Source: an uncultured Syntrophobacteraceae bacterium
GTDB taxonomy: Bacteria > Desulfobacterota > Syntrophobacteria > Syntrophobacterales > Syntrophobacteraceae
DNA: 16,285 bases
Direction: 5' to 3'
Assembly: GCA_937889795.1 (NCBI GenBank)
Contig: CALBZH010000551.1
Location: 1-16,285 of the forward strand
The notes below the pieces were generated by a model that made no database searches, had not been told where the DNA came from, and saw only the letters and a list, made by a program, of their open reading frames with translations. Of the stretch, positions 7,630 through 15,314 are shown one piece after another; position 1 is the first letter of the stretch, and every line of letters begins with the position of its first letter. The position numbers and the translations under genes were made by a program.

Positions 7630-10600
7630 ATGATCAACCGCATCGTCGACTATTGCGTCAACAACAAGCTCATTGTTCTCATCCTGGTCGGGGCTGGCTG
7701 CCTCCTCGGCTGGTGGTCCATGAAGCACGTCACGCTGGACGCCATTCCGGACTTGAGCGACACGCAGGTGATTGTCTACTCCCGATGGGACCGAAGTCCT
7801 GACATCGTGGAGGATCAGGTCACCTACCCCATTGTGACAGCGATGCTCGGGGCGCCACGAGTCAGGTCGGTTCGGGGTTTTTCCGATTTCGGATACTCGT
7901 ATGTCTACGTCATCTTCGAGGAGGGGACGGACATTTATTGGGCACGATCGCGCACCCTCGAGTATCTGTCCGGGGTGCTGCCGCGCCTGCCGGAAGGCGT
8001 CAGCACGGAGATCGGCCCCGATGCAACCGGGCTGGGGTGGATCTTTCAGTACGCCCTGGTCGATGATTCCGGGAAGCACAGCCTGGCGGAGCTTCGCTCT
8101 TACCAGGATTGGGTGTTGCGCTACTACCTGAAGTCGGTACCTGGGGTGGCCGAGGTGGCTCCCATCGGGGGATTCGGGAAACAGTACCAGGTGAATGTGG
8201 ACCCGAACCGCCTTCGGGAATACGAAATCCCCATCAAACGGGTGGCAGAGGCCGTCAGGAGCGGAAACAGCGAGGCGGGAGGCCGCCTCATCGAGTTTGG
8301 CGGCACGGAATACATGGTTCGGGGGCGAGGATACGCCCAGTCGGTCTCAGACTTCGAAGACGTTGTCCTCTCCGTGAGCGACAGCGGGACACCGATCCGC
8401 GTCAAGGACATCGGGCAGGTTGTCCTGGGACCCGACCTCCGCAGGGGCGTTTCCGACCTGGATGGCACTGGGGAGGTGGTCTCGGGCATCATCGTGATGC
8501 GGCAGGGCCAGAATGCCCTGGACGTCATCGACCGAGTCAAGGCCAAGATCAAGGAAATCGAGCCCGGTTTGCCTGAAGGCGTCAGGGTTGTTCCCATCTA
8601 CGACCGTTCGGATCTCATCCTTCGCGCTATCGGAAACCTCAAGTCCACCCTGGTCGAGGTCATCCTCACGGTTTCCATCGTGATTCTGGTGTTTCTCAGG
8701 CACTTCCCCAGCGCCATCATTCCCATCATCACCATTCCGGTTGCAGTTCTTCTGTCATTCATCCCCCTAAAGCTCCTGGGTGTCACCGCGAACATCATGT
8801 CTCTGGGAGGGATCGCCATTGCCATTGGCGCCCTGGTCGATGCCGCCATCGTGGTGGTGGAGCAGACCCACAAGCGGCTCGAGGAATGGGAGCGCGGGGG
8901 ACGCCAGGGGGACTATCGCGAGATCGTGGTCGACGCCGTGAAGCAGGTGGCGGGCCCGAGCTTTTTTGCGCTCCTGGTCATCGCGGTGTCATTCATTCCG
9001 GTCCTCACCCTCGAAGCCCAGGAAGGCCGGCTCTTCAAGCCATTGGCTTACACCAAGAACCTCTCCATGATCATCGCCGCCGTCCTCGCAATCACGCTGG
9101 ATCCGACCCTCCGGCTGATCTTCATACACATGAAGAGCTACTCGTTCGAGCCCGGCTGGCTGTGCAAAGCGGTGAACGCCGTGGTTGTCGGGACCATTCA
9201 TTCGGAGGAGAAGCACCCCATCAGCCGTTTCTTGATCCGCGTCTACGAACCGGTAGCGCGGTGGACGCTGCGCTGGAGGTGGTCCGTCATCGGCGGGGCG
9301 CTGGCCCTAATTCTGGTCACGGTCCCCGTCTTTGTCAGGCTGGGGTCGGAGTTCATGCCCCCGCTGGATGAGGGCTCCCTCCTGTACATGCCCTCCACCA
9401 TGCCCGGCATCTCGATCACCGAGGCTCAGAAGCTGTTGCAGGTGACGGACCGCATCATCAAGCAGTTCCCGGAAGTCGATCGTGTCCTCGGCAAGGCGGG
9501 GCGAGCCGAAACTTCCACGGACCCGGCTCCCCTTTCCATGCTGGAGACGGTCATCATCTTGAAGCCCAAGTCCGAATGGCGGCGGGCGAGCACCTGGTAT
9601 TCCTCCTGGGCGCCAAGCTGGGCCACGGCCGTTCTGCGCCACATCACTCCGGACCATATTTCCCGGGAAGAGCTGGTCAGCGAGCTGAACAAGGCCCTCA
9701 CGCTTCCCGGCCTCGCAAACGGGTGGACCATGCCCATCAAGGGCCGGATCGATATGCTGACGACCGGGATTCGAACGCCCATCGGGCTCAAGATCTCCGG
9801 CGCTGATCTGCAGAAGATCGAAGAAATCGGAATCCAGATCGAGTCGGTGCTGCCCTCTGTGCGGGGAACCCGCAGCGTTTTTGCGGAACGGACGGGTAGC
9901 GGGTATTTTTTGGACTTTCAGTGGAACCGGGAAACGCTCGGCCTTTACGGTCTGAATGTCGAGGACGCCCAGACTGTCGTGCAGAACGCCATCGGAGGGG
10001 AGAATGTGACCACCACGGTCGAGGGGAGAGAGCGGTATCCTGTGAATGTCCGATACATGCGTGATTTTCGGTCAGACATCGCCGCCCTCGGTCAGGTTCT
10101 GGTGCCCGCTGCCGGAGGACAGCGACAGATCCCGCTTGCCCAGCTCGCCGACATCAAAGCGGTCAGCGGACCATCCATGATCCGCAATGAGGATGGGCTG
10201 TTAACCGGGTATGTTTACGTGGACACCGAGGAGCGCGACCCCGAAAGCTACATGGAGGAGGCGGGCCGTCTGCTCAGGGAAAAGGTGAAGCCCCCGCCTG
10301 GCTATGCCTTTACCTGGAGCGGCCAGTACGAAGCGATGAAGAGAGTGAAGGAGCGCCTGACGGTGGTCGTGCCCCTGACACTCTTCCTGGTCCTGATGCT
10401 GCTCTATCTGAACACGCGCTCGATCACCAAAACCCTCATCGTGCTGCTGGCCGTACCGTTCTCAGCCGTCGGGGCCGTCTGGCTTCTCTATGTGCTCGGC
10501 TACAACATGAGCATCGGGGTGTGGGTGGGACTCATCGCGCTGCTGGGAGTCGACGCGGAGACCGGCGTCTTTATGCTTCTTTACCTCGACCTGGCCTACA

Positions 10601-10890
10601 AGAAGGCCAAGCAGGACGGTCATCTCAGGAGCCGGGAAGAGCTGAGAAACGCCATTGTAGAGGGAGCCGTCAAACGAATTCGTCCGAAGTTCATGACCGT
10701 TGCCACGACGTTCTTGGGACTGGCTCCCATCATGTGGTCCCTGGGGGTAGGCTCGGATGTGATGAAGCACATCGCGGCACCCATGGTTGGAGGAATCCTC
10801 ACCTCCTTTCTCCTCGAGCTGCTCGTTTACCCGCCCGTTTTCGAGATCTGGAAATGGAATGCGGAGGTGAAAAAAGAAATCGCCCACTGA
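7630..10890 (+). CDS. cusA: CusA-like heavy-metal RND efflux pump, Cu(I)/Ag(I) type
   Basis: This inner-membrane proton-driven transporter has 1,086 residues. ATG 7630 is chosen because MINRIVDYCVNNK is the usual start of the family and GGGAAGAG lies just upstream; an in-frame extension to 7543 overlaps the adaptor and looks spurious. It has the RND plan: TM1 near residue 14, a large periplasmic loop, a TM2-6 block at about 345-535, a second loop and a C-terminal TM block at about 905-1075. The metal site known from E. coli CusA (three Met) is matched by M587 (LLYMPST), M637 (PLSMLET) and M709 (RIDMLTT). The proton-relay residues correspond to D404 (ALVDAAIVVVE), E977 (VDAETGV) and K1020 (RIRPKFMTV). 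An extra stretch of about 20 residues separates M637 from M709. These residues argue for copper or silver rather than Zn/Co/Cd. No CusC-type channel lies in the window. Confidence 0.95.
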   Translation: MINRIVDYCVNNKLIVLILVGAGCLLGWWSMKHVTLDAIPDLSDTQVIVYSRWDRSPDIVEDQVTYPIVTAMLGAPRVRSVRGFSDFGYSYVYVIFEEGTDIYWARSRTLEYLSGVLPRLPEGVSTEIGPDATGLGWIFQYALVDDSGKHSLAELRSYQDWVLRYYLKSVPGVAEVAPIGGFGKQYQVNVDPNRLREYEIPIKRVAEAVRSGNSEAGGRLIEFGGTEYMVRGRGYAQSVSDFEDVVLSVSDSGTPIRVKDIGQVVLGPDLRRGVSDLDGTGEVVSGIIVMRQGQNALDVIDRVKAKIKEIEPGLPEGVRVVPIYDRSDLILRAIGNLKSTLVEVILTVSIVILVFLRHFPSAIIPIITIPVAVLLSFIPLKLLGVTANIMSLGGIAIAIGALVDAAIVVVEQTHKRLEEWERGGRQGDYREIVVDAVKQVAGPSFFALLVIAVSFIPVLTLEAQEGRLFKPLAYTKNLSMIIAAVLAITLDPTLRLIFIHMKSYSFEPGWLCKAVNAVVVGTIHSEEKHPISRFLIRVYEPVARWTLRWRWSVIGGALALILVTVPVFVRLGSEFMPPLDEGSLLYMPSTMPGISITEAQKLLQVTDRIIKQFPEVDRVLGKAGRAETSTDPAPLSMLETVIILKPKSEWRRASTWYSSWAPSWATAVLRHITPDHISREELVSELNKALTLPGLANGWTMPIKGRIDMLTTGIRTPIGLKISGADLQKIEEIGIQIESVLPSVRGTRSVFAERTGSGYFLDFQWNRETLGLYGLNVEDAQTVVQNAIGGENVTTTVEGRERYPVNVRYMRDFRSDIAALGQVLVPAAGGQRQIPLAQLADIKAVSGPSMIRNEDGLLTGYVYVDTEERDPESYMEEAGRLLREKVKPPPGYAFTWSGQYEAMKRVKERLTVVVPLTLFLVLMLLYLNTRSITKTLIVLLAVPFSAVGAVWLLYVLGYNMSIGVWVGLIALLGVDAETGVFMLLYLDLAYKKAKQDGHLRSREELRNAIVEGAVKRIRPKFMTVATTFLGLAPIMWSLGVGSDVMKHIAAPMVGGILTSFLLELLVYPPVFEIWKWNAEVKKEIAH

Positions 10891-10973
10891 CTCCGTTTTC
10901 TGTGACGGCTCAGCCCGAGCGTCGAAGCCCGCAGGATGGGTCCGTGCTCCATTCTTGAATCCTTCTCAATATC

Positions 10974-11001
10974 TTGTAATTACCTAATAAATTCTTATAA
11001 T
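10974..11001 (+). promoter_or_regulatory. Sigma-70-type promoter for the Gly-rich exported protein
   Basis: TTGTAA (10974-10979) and a perfect TATAAT (10996-11001) are separated by 16 bases in an AT-rich island within GC-rich DNA. Predicted transcription start is near 11008, giving a leader of about 180 bases before ATG 11190. Confidence 0.7.
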
Positions 11002-11003
11002 AG

Positions 11004-11018
11004 CTGTGTTGAGCACAG
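11004..11018. promoter_or_regulatory. Small inverted repeat over the predicted transcription start
   Basis: CTGTG (11004-11008), TTGAG, CACAG (11014-11018) form a perfect 5-base inverted repeat directly after the -10 box. It could be a repressor operator or a small hairpin at the 5' end of the transcript. The spacing does not match the LexA or CRP consensus. No regulator is identified. Confidence 0.3.
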
Positions 11019-11189
11019 AGAATTCACCTGTCTTCGATCGGGGACGTCGACGTATCGCGCGCTGCTTCATCAGCCATGGCAGCCAGTGAACAGATCGGTT
11101 GACAGATATGCCTTTTGCATGGGGAGGCGGCTTTCTTCCCAGGGTCCCGCCCCGGCATGGAAAGCGACGAGGGAAAGAAGGAGCAGACG
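11019..11189 (+). other. Leader region of the Gly-rich gene
   Basis: About 170 bases lie between the inverted repeat at the promoter and ATG 11190. The frame of the downstream gene is open here from TTG 11115, but these codons carry no ribosome-binding site and would put 25 polar residues before the signal peptide, so I treat the stretch as untranslated. I recognise no riboswitch or RNA gene in it. Confidence 0.4.
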
Positions 11190-12560
11190 ATGTCCAGACT
11201 GCTTTTGACGATAATGGTCCTGGGTGCGGCGATCTTTCTGGTCGCACCCTTCGCATGGCCGCAGGAGCGGACCGAGCCGCAGTTATCGCCGGTCACTCCG
11301 CCAATTGCCCGCGAAGGAGACTTCGCGGTGCGGCTGCTGGAAACGCTGGGACTGGGGTCCGCCAAAGATGAGGTTGAAGCGGAAAGCCTCCTGGCTTCCA
11401 AAGGAATTGCCCCGGGGAATGGCTGGATTGCCGATTATCCGGTAACTCCCACTGTGTTGGGGGAGCTGAGAGAAGCGGTTCTCACCGCTTCGGCAAGTGG
11501 AAGTCTTCCCATGGACGGGGCCAGTGCTTCGGCTGCTTTTGATTCGCTGGCGATGGAGCTGGGGATGGCTCCGGATCAGACCGCTGGAGACACGTATGCA
11601 TCGGCTGGGGCTGAAGTTGTGCCGCCGCCTCCCGTGACGTCCGTCGGCGAATACCCGGCGTACTACGACACCTATTATACGGATGGGCCGCCGATCTACA
11701 CCTATTACGCCCCTCCGTATGCGTACTACAGCCTGTATGATTGGGTGCCCTGGCCTTTCTTCTTCACGGGTGCCCATTATTCGGGCTTTTTCGTCTTGCG
11801 CGACTTCCACCGGCATTGCCGTTGGAACGACCGGTTCCTCGCAAGGGGGTTCGTCCGTGGAGACCGTTTCAAGAATCGGTTTCTCAGCAATCACCGTTTC
11901 GACTCGGTGCAGGGGCGAACGGCTCGGGTACGGCCTGCGGTTGCTTTCAGGGACTTGTCGCGTGCCGGTCTTGACACCACCAGGGGGCTGAACCGCGGCT
12001 CTGGAGGAAGCTCCGTTGCGGGCGTTCGGGGATTGAGTGGGCAGGGTCTCGGTGGTGGCAGGAGAGACTTGCTTTCCTCTCGAGAGGTTGCGCGAACGGA
12101 CCTTTCGAGCGTGTCCCGCCGGTCGGAGGGTTTTGGAAGGCGAGCGTCCGTCCAGAATAGCCTCAGGGAACGAGGCAGCGATGGGAGCCTTGATTTCCGA
12201 AATAATACGAGATCCTCTTCGGAGTCCTTTGGCAATCGCCGGACCGATGCGCTGAGATTGGGCTCCTTCAGCCGTGGTAGCGGGGATGCGCTTCGAGGGG
12301 ACAGGGCTTTCCGAGGAAGTGGGGGCAGCGGGTTTAGAACCTTCGGTTCTTCTGGAGGTCGGGAGGGAGGATCGTTTCGATCCTTCAACGCCTCTGGCGG
12401 AGGTGGAGGCGGGTCCTTCCGATCGTTCCGGTCTTCCGGGTCCTTCGGCGGGGGAGCCTCCTTCCGTTCCTTCAACTCCGGCGGTGGCGGATTTTCAGGC
12501 CGCGGCGGGGGTGGATTCTCGATGCGCGGAGGCGGAGGAGGTGGCAGACGGGGAAGGTAG
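11190..12560 (+). CDS. Exported protein with Tyr-rich middle and Gly/Ser/Arg-rich repetitive tail, function unknown
   Basis: This 456-residue protein starts at ATG 11190, preceded by a strong ribosome-binding site (AAGAAGGAG) at 6 bases, and has a clear signal peptide (MSRLLLTIMVLGAAIFLVAP). Residues about 40-130 look globular. Residues 153-185 are very Tyr/Pro-rich (YYDTYYTDGPP, YTYYAPPYAYY), followed by an aromatic segment (WVPWPFFF, HYSGFFVLRDFHRHCRW). From about 265 to the end it is low complexity, dominated by Gly, Ser, Arg and Phe, with the motif SFRSF recurring between Gly runs and a strongly basic end. The sole Cys sits in the HRHCRW stretch. I do not recognise a named family. The tail suggests a flexible, cationic surface or periplasmic polymer-binding region, but that is inference. 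It has its own promoter and runs convergently with the YcaO operon, 44 bases apart. Confidence 0.8.
   Translation: MSRLLLTIMVLGAAIFLVAPFAWPQERTEPQLSPVTPPIAREGDFAVRLLETLGLGSAKDEVEAESLLASKGIAPGNGWIADYPVTPTVLGELREAVLTASASGSLPMDGASASAAFDSLAMELGMAPDQTAGDTYASAGAEVVPPPPVTSVGEYPAYYDTYYTDGPPIYTYYAPPYAYYSLYDWVPWPFFFTGAHYSGFFVLRDFHRHCRWNDRFLARGFVRGDRFKNRFLSNHRFDSVQGRTARVRPAVAFRDLSRAGLDTTRGLNRGSGGSSVAGVRGLSGQGLGGGRRDLLSSREVARTDLSSVSRRSEGFGRRASVQNSLRERGSDGSLDFRNNTRSSSESFGNRRTDALRLGSFSRGSGDALRGDRAFRGSGGSGFRTFGSSGGREGGSFRSFNASGGGGGGSFRSFRSSGSFGGGASFRSFNSGGGGFSGRGGGGFSMRGGGGGGRRGR
12330..12551 (+). repeat. Gly/Ser-Phe-Arg-Ser-Phe coding repeat region
   Basis: The last 70 or so codons of the Gly-rich gene repeat a loose unit: a run of Gly or Ser codons followed by Ser-Phe-Arg-Ser-Phe (exact or nearly so at least three times) and a short Ser/Gly linker. 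The DNA is a degenerate repeat of GGN codons with TCNTTCNG blocks, liable to expansion or contraction and to assembly collapse. Confidence 0.7.
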
Positions 12561-12604
12561 CTCGATCTTGCAGAATTCTCGACCTCCACCGCCACCACCA
12601 GACA

Positions 12605-14314
12605 TCATTTGCGCCCGGACAGCCTCAGGTAGTCAGCGAAAAGCCTGGGGCTGATGCGTGAATACGCGTCGAAGTCCGCCATGAATTCCATCCCCGGTAC
12701 GATGGCCTTCACGACGGGAATGGAGATGTCTTTTCGGGTGAGGTCTACATAGAGGATACGGAATCCGTTTGCGAGCAGCAGATTCTCGATGATCTCGAGA
12801 TCACCCGCCGGATGGCCCGTACTGAAGCGGGGAAGGTCTTCAAAACGCATGACGGCTACTTCATCCGCCTCCCTGGCGGGCAAAACGGCCCCAGGAAAGG
12901 CGAAGGGAACCTCCGTCAGCGCGGAGATCAGCGCCTTTTGTCCATCCAAGTGGGCTCCCGTGCCCTTGACGATTTCTCCCTGGCTGTTGACAACGTTGCA
13001 CTTGTAACAGGGTACTCCCAATCCGTTGGTGAGGTCCTGAAACCGGAGGTGCAGTCCTTTTGCCTCGAAATCGGCGAGCAGGGGACCAACCAGGGAGTCG
13101 TCCCCTTCGAGGCGAAAACAACGGGACGGGCTGTAAAGGGTCGTCGCTTCGCAATCCCGCTCCAGCACCTCGAGCAGTCCACTGACCTTGGCCTGCTCCA
13201 GGGTGTTTCCCGAGGCGAGTCCTGTCGACCCGAGCCCGCTGAAAAGGCTGACTTCATCCAAATTGCAGAACAAAAAGACCGACTGCGCAGGGATCAGGGT
13301 CGGGAGGATCCCATCCTTTGTCCGCTCACCAGCTTCAAGCCAGTAGAGCGGCTCGTTCTCGTAAGGGACTTCAAGTCTCAGGCTGTTCGGGTCCAACAGG
13401 TGCCGCCCCTTCCTGGCGAGGTCCGAAAAAGAGCCGTAAGTCAAGGGGTAGTCCCGCACATACCCGAACACTCCGTCGGGTCCGAAAGAGGCGAAGGAGG
13501 AGATCCGTTCGACCATCTCCATGGAATAGGAAGCCCTGGCGCCTGCTTCCGTGAGGCCTTTCCCATAACTCGTCTGGATTCCCTTGACCGTGTAGTCGTG
13601 CCTGCCGTTTTTGACCTCGAGCTTGAGGTGCCATTTCCGGTAGAAGCCGTATGGGCTGAGGGAGGAGACGTGCCGCATTTCGCTCCCGGCAAAGGCTCCG
13701 ATGGTTTGAAGCTTTTCCAGCGCGCGGCCGGCGGTTTCCTCGGGCGATGGCAGTGGGACATCTATCGAGGTCGGGCGGACGGCATGGGTCTCCCAGATAG
13801 TCCGGATCGGCACTCTGTCATGCACGTCAGCCGCAAGACATGCCTCGGAGTAAGGGAACGGCAGCCCCACGGAGCTCGGCCCAGGCAGTTCCCGATGGCC
13901 GCCGAGATTTGCTCCAAACAGGGCGGCCCACTTGCGATGCAGCTCCTGGTCGTCGAGAAGGCTTGACTTCATGTTGATCAGAGGGCTGTAGGGCAGCAGT
14001 CTCGATATCACCTCGCGACTGAAAAGATCCCGAAGGGAGGCGAATTTATCCATGGCGAGGCAGGCTTCGCAAAGGAGCGCCACCATGATGGGGTCGCGGT
14101 CCTGTGCCACGCTCAGGATCGACGTGAGCGTGTCTTCCTCCAGGCCGCAGATCATGTCGAGCAGGTGCTTGTGCATGAAGTCGTCCAGGGGGCGCCTGCG
14201 CAAGTGATCGAGATAACCGTCAAAAGAGGATTGCAGCGCAGGGATGCAGGCAAAATAGCCCACTCCGGAGCTTGTATTCGCCAAACGCAATTCGTAATGC
14301 ATCTGATCTGTCAC
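12605..14314 (-). CDS. YcaO-family ATP-dependent enzyme (stand-alone, substrate unknown)
   Basis: YcaO proteins use ATP to activate a backbone amide, making azoline rings or thioamides in peptides or proteins; other members act in ribosomal protein S12 methylthiolation. This 569-residue protein has an N-terminal region of about 200 residues that I do not recognise and a C-terminal YcaO domain with its hallmark segments: GKGLTEAGARASYSMEMVER (251-270), GLASGNTLEQAKVSGLLEVL then ERD (365-387), GTGAHLDGQKALISALTEV (451-469) and IPVVKAIVPGME (532-543). These include the Glu-rich helices that bind Mg-ATP in the family. The C-terminus ends LRLSGRK and lacks the PxPxP tail usual in peptide cyclodehydratases, and no TfuA or E1-like partner is seen. 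Start is GTG 14314 with GGAG 11 bases upstream; ATG 14302 is an alternative. It lies 21 bases after the FAD subunit gene, so it should be co-transcribed with the molybdenum hydroxylase. Confidence 0.9.
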   Translation of the reverse strand: MTDQMHYELRLANTSSGVGYFACIPALQSSFDGYLDHLRRRPLDDFMHKHLLDMICGLEEDTLTSILSVAQDRDPIMVALLCEACLAMDKFASLRDLFSREVISRLLPYSPLINMKSSLLDDQELHRKWAALFGANLGGHRELPGPSSVGLPFPYSEACLAADVHDRVPIRTIWETHAVRPTSIDVPLPSPEETAGRALEKLQTIGAFAGSEMRHVSSLSPYGFYRKWHLKLEVKNGRHDYTVKGIQTSYGKGLTEAGARASYSMEMVERISSFASFGPDGVFGYVRDYPLTYGSFSDLARKGRHLLDPNSLRLEVPYENEPLYWLEAGERTKDGILPTLIPAQSVFLFCNLDEVSLFSGLGSTGLASGNTLEQAKVSGLLEVLERDCEATTLYSPSRCFRLEGDDSLVGPLLADFEAKGLHLRFQDLTNGLGVPCYKCNVVNSQGEIVKGTGAHLDGQKALISALTEVPFAFPGAVLPAREADEVAVMRFEDLPRFSTGHPAGDLEIIENLLLANGFRILYVDLTRKDISIPVVKAIVPGMEFMADFDAYSRISPRLFADYLRLSGRK

Positions 14315-14335
14315 GTTCGAGAGTGCTCCAACCGC

Positions 14336-15310
14336 TCACGATGCCATGGCTTGCAGCTCTTCCTGCAGCACCGCTTTGAAGAGCGGAACCTTGTAGCCAT
14401 TTTGCTCCATCGGCCGCGCCTTGGCCAGCGCCGCATCGGCCGCCTTTTGGATGAGGCCGGGCTCGAGCGTCTTGCCCATGATCACGTCTTCGGCCTCGCG
14501 GGTTCGCCATGGGATCGGCGCGGCCCCGCTCAGGAAAATGCGTGCCCTCCTGACGTGTCCCCCATCGAGCACGAGAGCCAAGGCCACGCCCGCCAGCGCG
14601 AAATCCCAGGACCGCCGGGCGCGCACCTTCCGATACGAGCTCCTGAGACCCTGAACGGGGGCTGGCAGCTCGATGTGGGTTACCAGCTCACCGGGGCCAA
14701 GAACGGTCTCGTGCGTGAAATCCTTCTCCGGAAGAACGAAGAAACCATCCACGGCGACGACGCGCTTCCCCTTGGGGCCCTCCACATGGACCTTCGCTTC
14801 CAGAGCCGCCAGGGCCGGCGCCGTATCGGACGGGTGGACAATATAGCAGTTTTCGCCGCCTAGAATACAATGGTAGGCGTTCTCGCCGCCCACGGCAAAG
14901 CACTGAAGGCCGCCCTTGCGCAGGCAGTGAAAATCGCCCCGGTAATACCAGCAGCGCGGCTTTTGACAAAGGTTACCGCCCAGGGTGCCCTGATTGCGGA
15001 GCTGCGGACTGGCCACTTCGGACGCGGCCCGCGCCAGCGCCCCGTAGCTCTCCATGATCCGGGGATGCCGCGCCACCTCGGAAAGGGTTGTGAGCGCGCC
15101 GATCTTGAGTCCACCCGTTCCGTTCTTCTCGATCCCCCGCAGGTTGGAAAGGCCGCTCAGACTCACCACCGCGCCGGCCGACAACACACCATCCCGGAGG
15201 CACCCCAGGAGATCCGTCCCTCCCGCGTGAATCACGGCCCCATTGGATGCCAGCTGTTTGATGGCCGCCCCGATGGAATCGACCCGAACGTATGAAAACG
15301 GCTTCATCAT
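14336..15310 (-). CDS. Molybdenum hydroxylase FAD subunit (xanthine dehydrogenase/PaoB family) with Cys-rich insert
   Basis: This 324-residue subunit passes electrons between the iron-sulphur centres and FAD in a molybdenum hydroxylase. FAD-binding motifs are HAGGTDLL (28-35) and QGTLGGNLCQ (107-116); the C-terminal part (about 185-320) matches the CO-dehydrogenase flavoprotein C-terminal domain. Between them is a Cys-rich stretch with C115, C120, C129, C137, C148 and C155 (PRCWYYRGDFHCLRKGGLQC and the bases after it). PaoB and the beta subunit of 4-hydroxybenzoyl-CoA reductase carry an extra [4Fe-4S] cluster in such a loop, so one is likely here. Start is ATG 15310, because AAGGAGG lies 9 bases upstream; the frame extends to 15349 but would overlap the previous gene. 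Its start is 4 bases after the molybdopterin subunit stop, and the YcaO gene follows by 21 bases. The substrate is unknown. Confidence 0.9.
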   Translation of the reverse strand: MMKPFSYVRVDSIGAAIKQLASNGAVIHAGGTDLLGCLRDGVLSAGAVVSLSGLSNLRGIEKNGTGGLKIGALTTLSEVARHPRIMESYGALARAASEVASPQLRNQGTLGGNLCQKPRCWYYRGDFHCLRKGGLQCFAVGGENAYHCILGGENCYIVHPSDTAPALAALEAKVHVEGPKGKRVVAVDGFFVLPEKDFTHETVLGPGELVTHIELPAPVQGLRSSYRKVRARRSWDFALAGVALALVLDGGHVRRARIFLSGAAPIPWRTREAEDVIMGKTLEPGLIQKAADAALAKARPMEQNGYKVPLFKAVLQEELQAMAS

Positions 15311-15314
15311 GGCA

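Noticed and set aside
7174..8079. 301-codon minus-strand open frame across the adaptor-pump junction
   Set aside because: It spans two well-supported plus-strand genes and has no recognisable content.
11004..11018. LexA or CRP binding site
   Set aside because: The half-sites are too close: CTG and CAG are 9 rather than 10 bases apart, and TGTG/CACA are nearer than in a CRP site.
11190..12560. Gly/Ser-rich protein as a peptide substrate of the adjacent YcaO enzyme
   Set aside because: Azole precursors are usually short, have a leader, and are co-transcribed. This protein is 456 residues, has a signal peptide, no Cys in its tail, and runs in the opposite direction from its own promoter.
12812..13966. 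384-codon plus-strand open frame opposite the YcaO gene
   Set aside because: The minus strand carries all the YcaO hallmark segments; the opposite frame shows no motif or ribosome-binding site.
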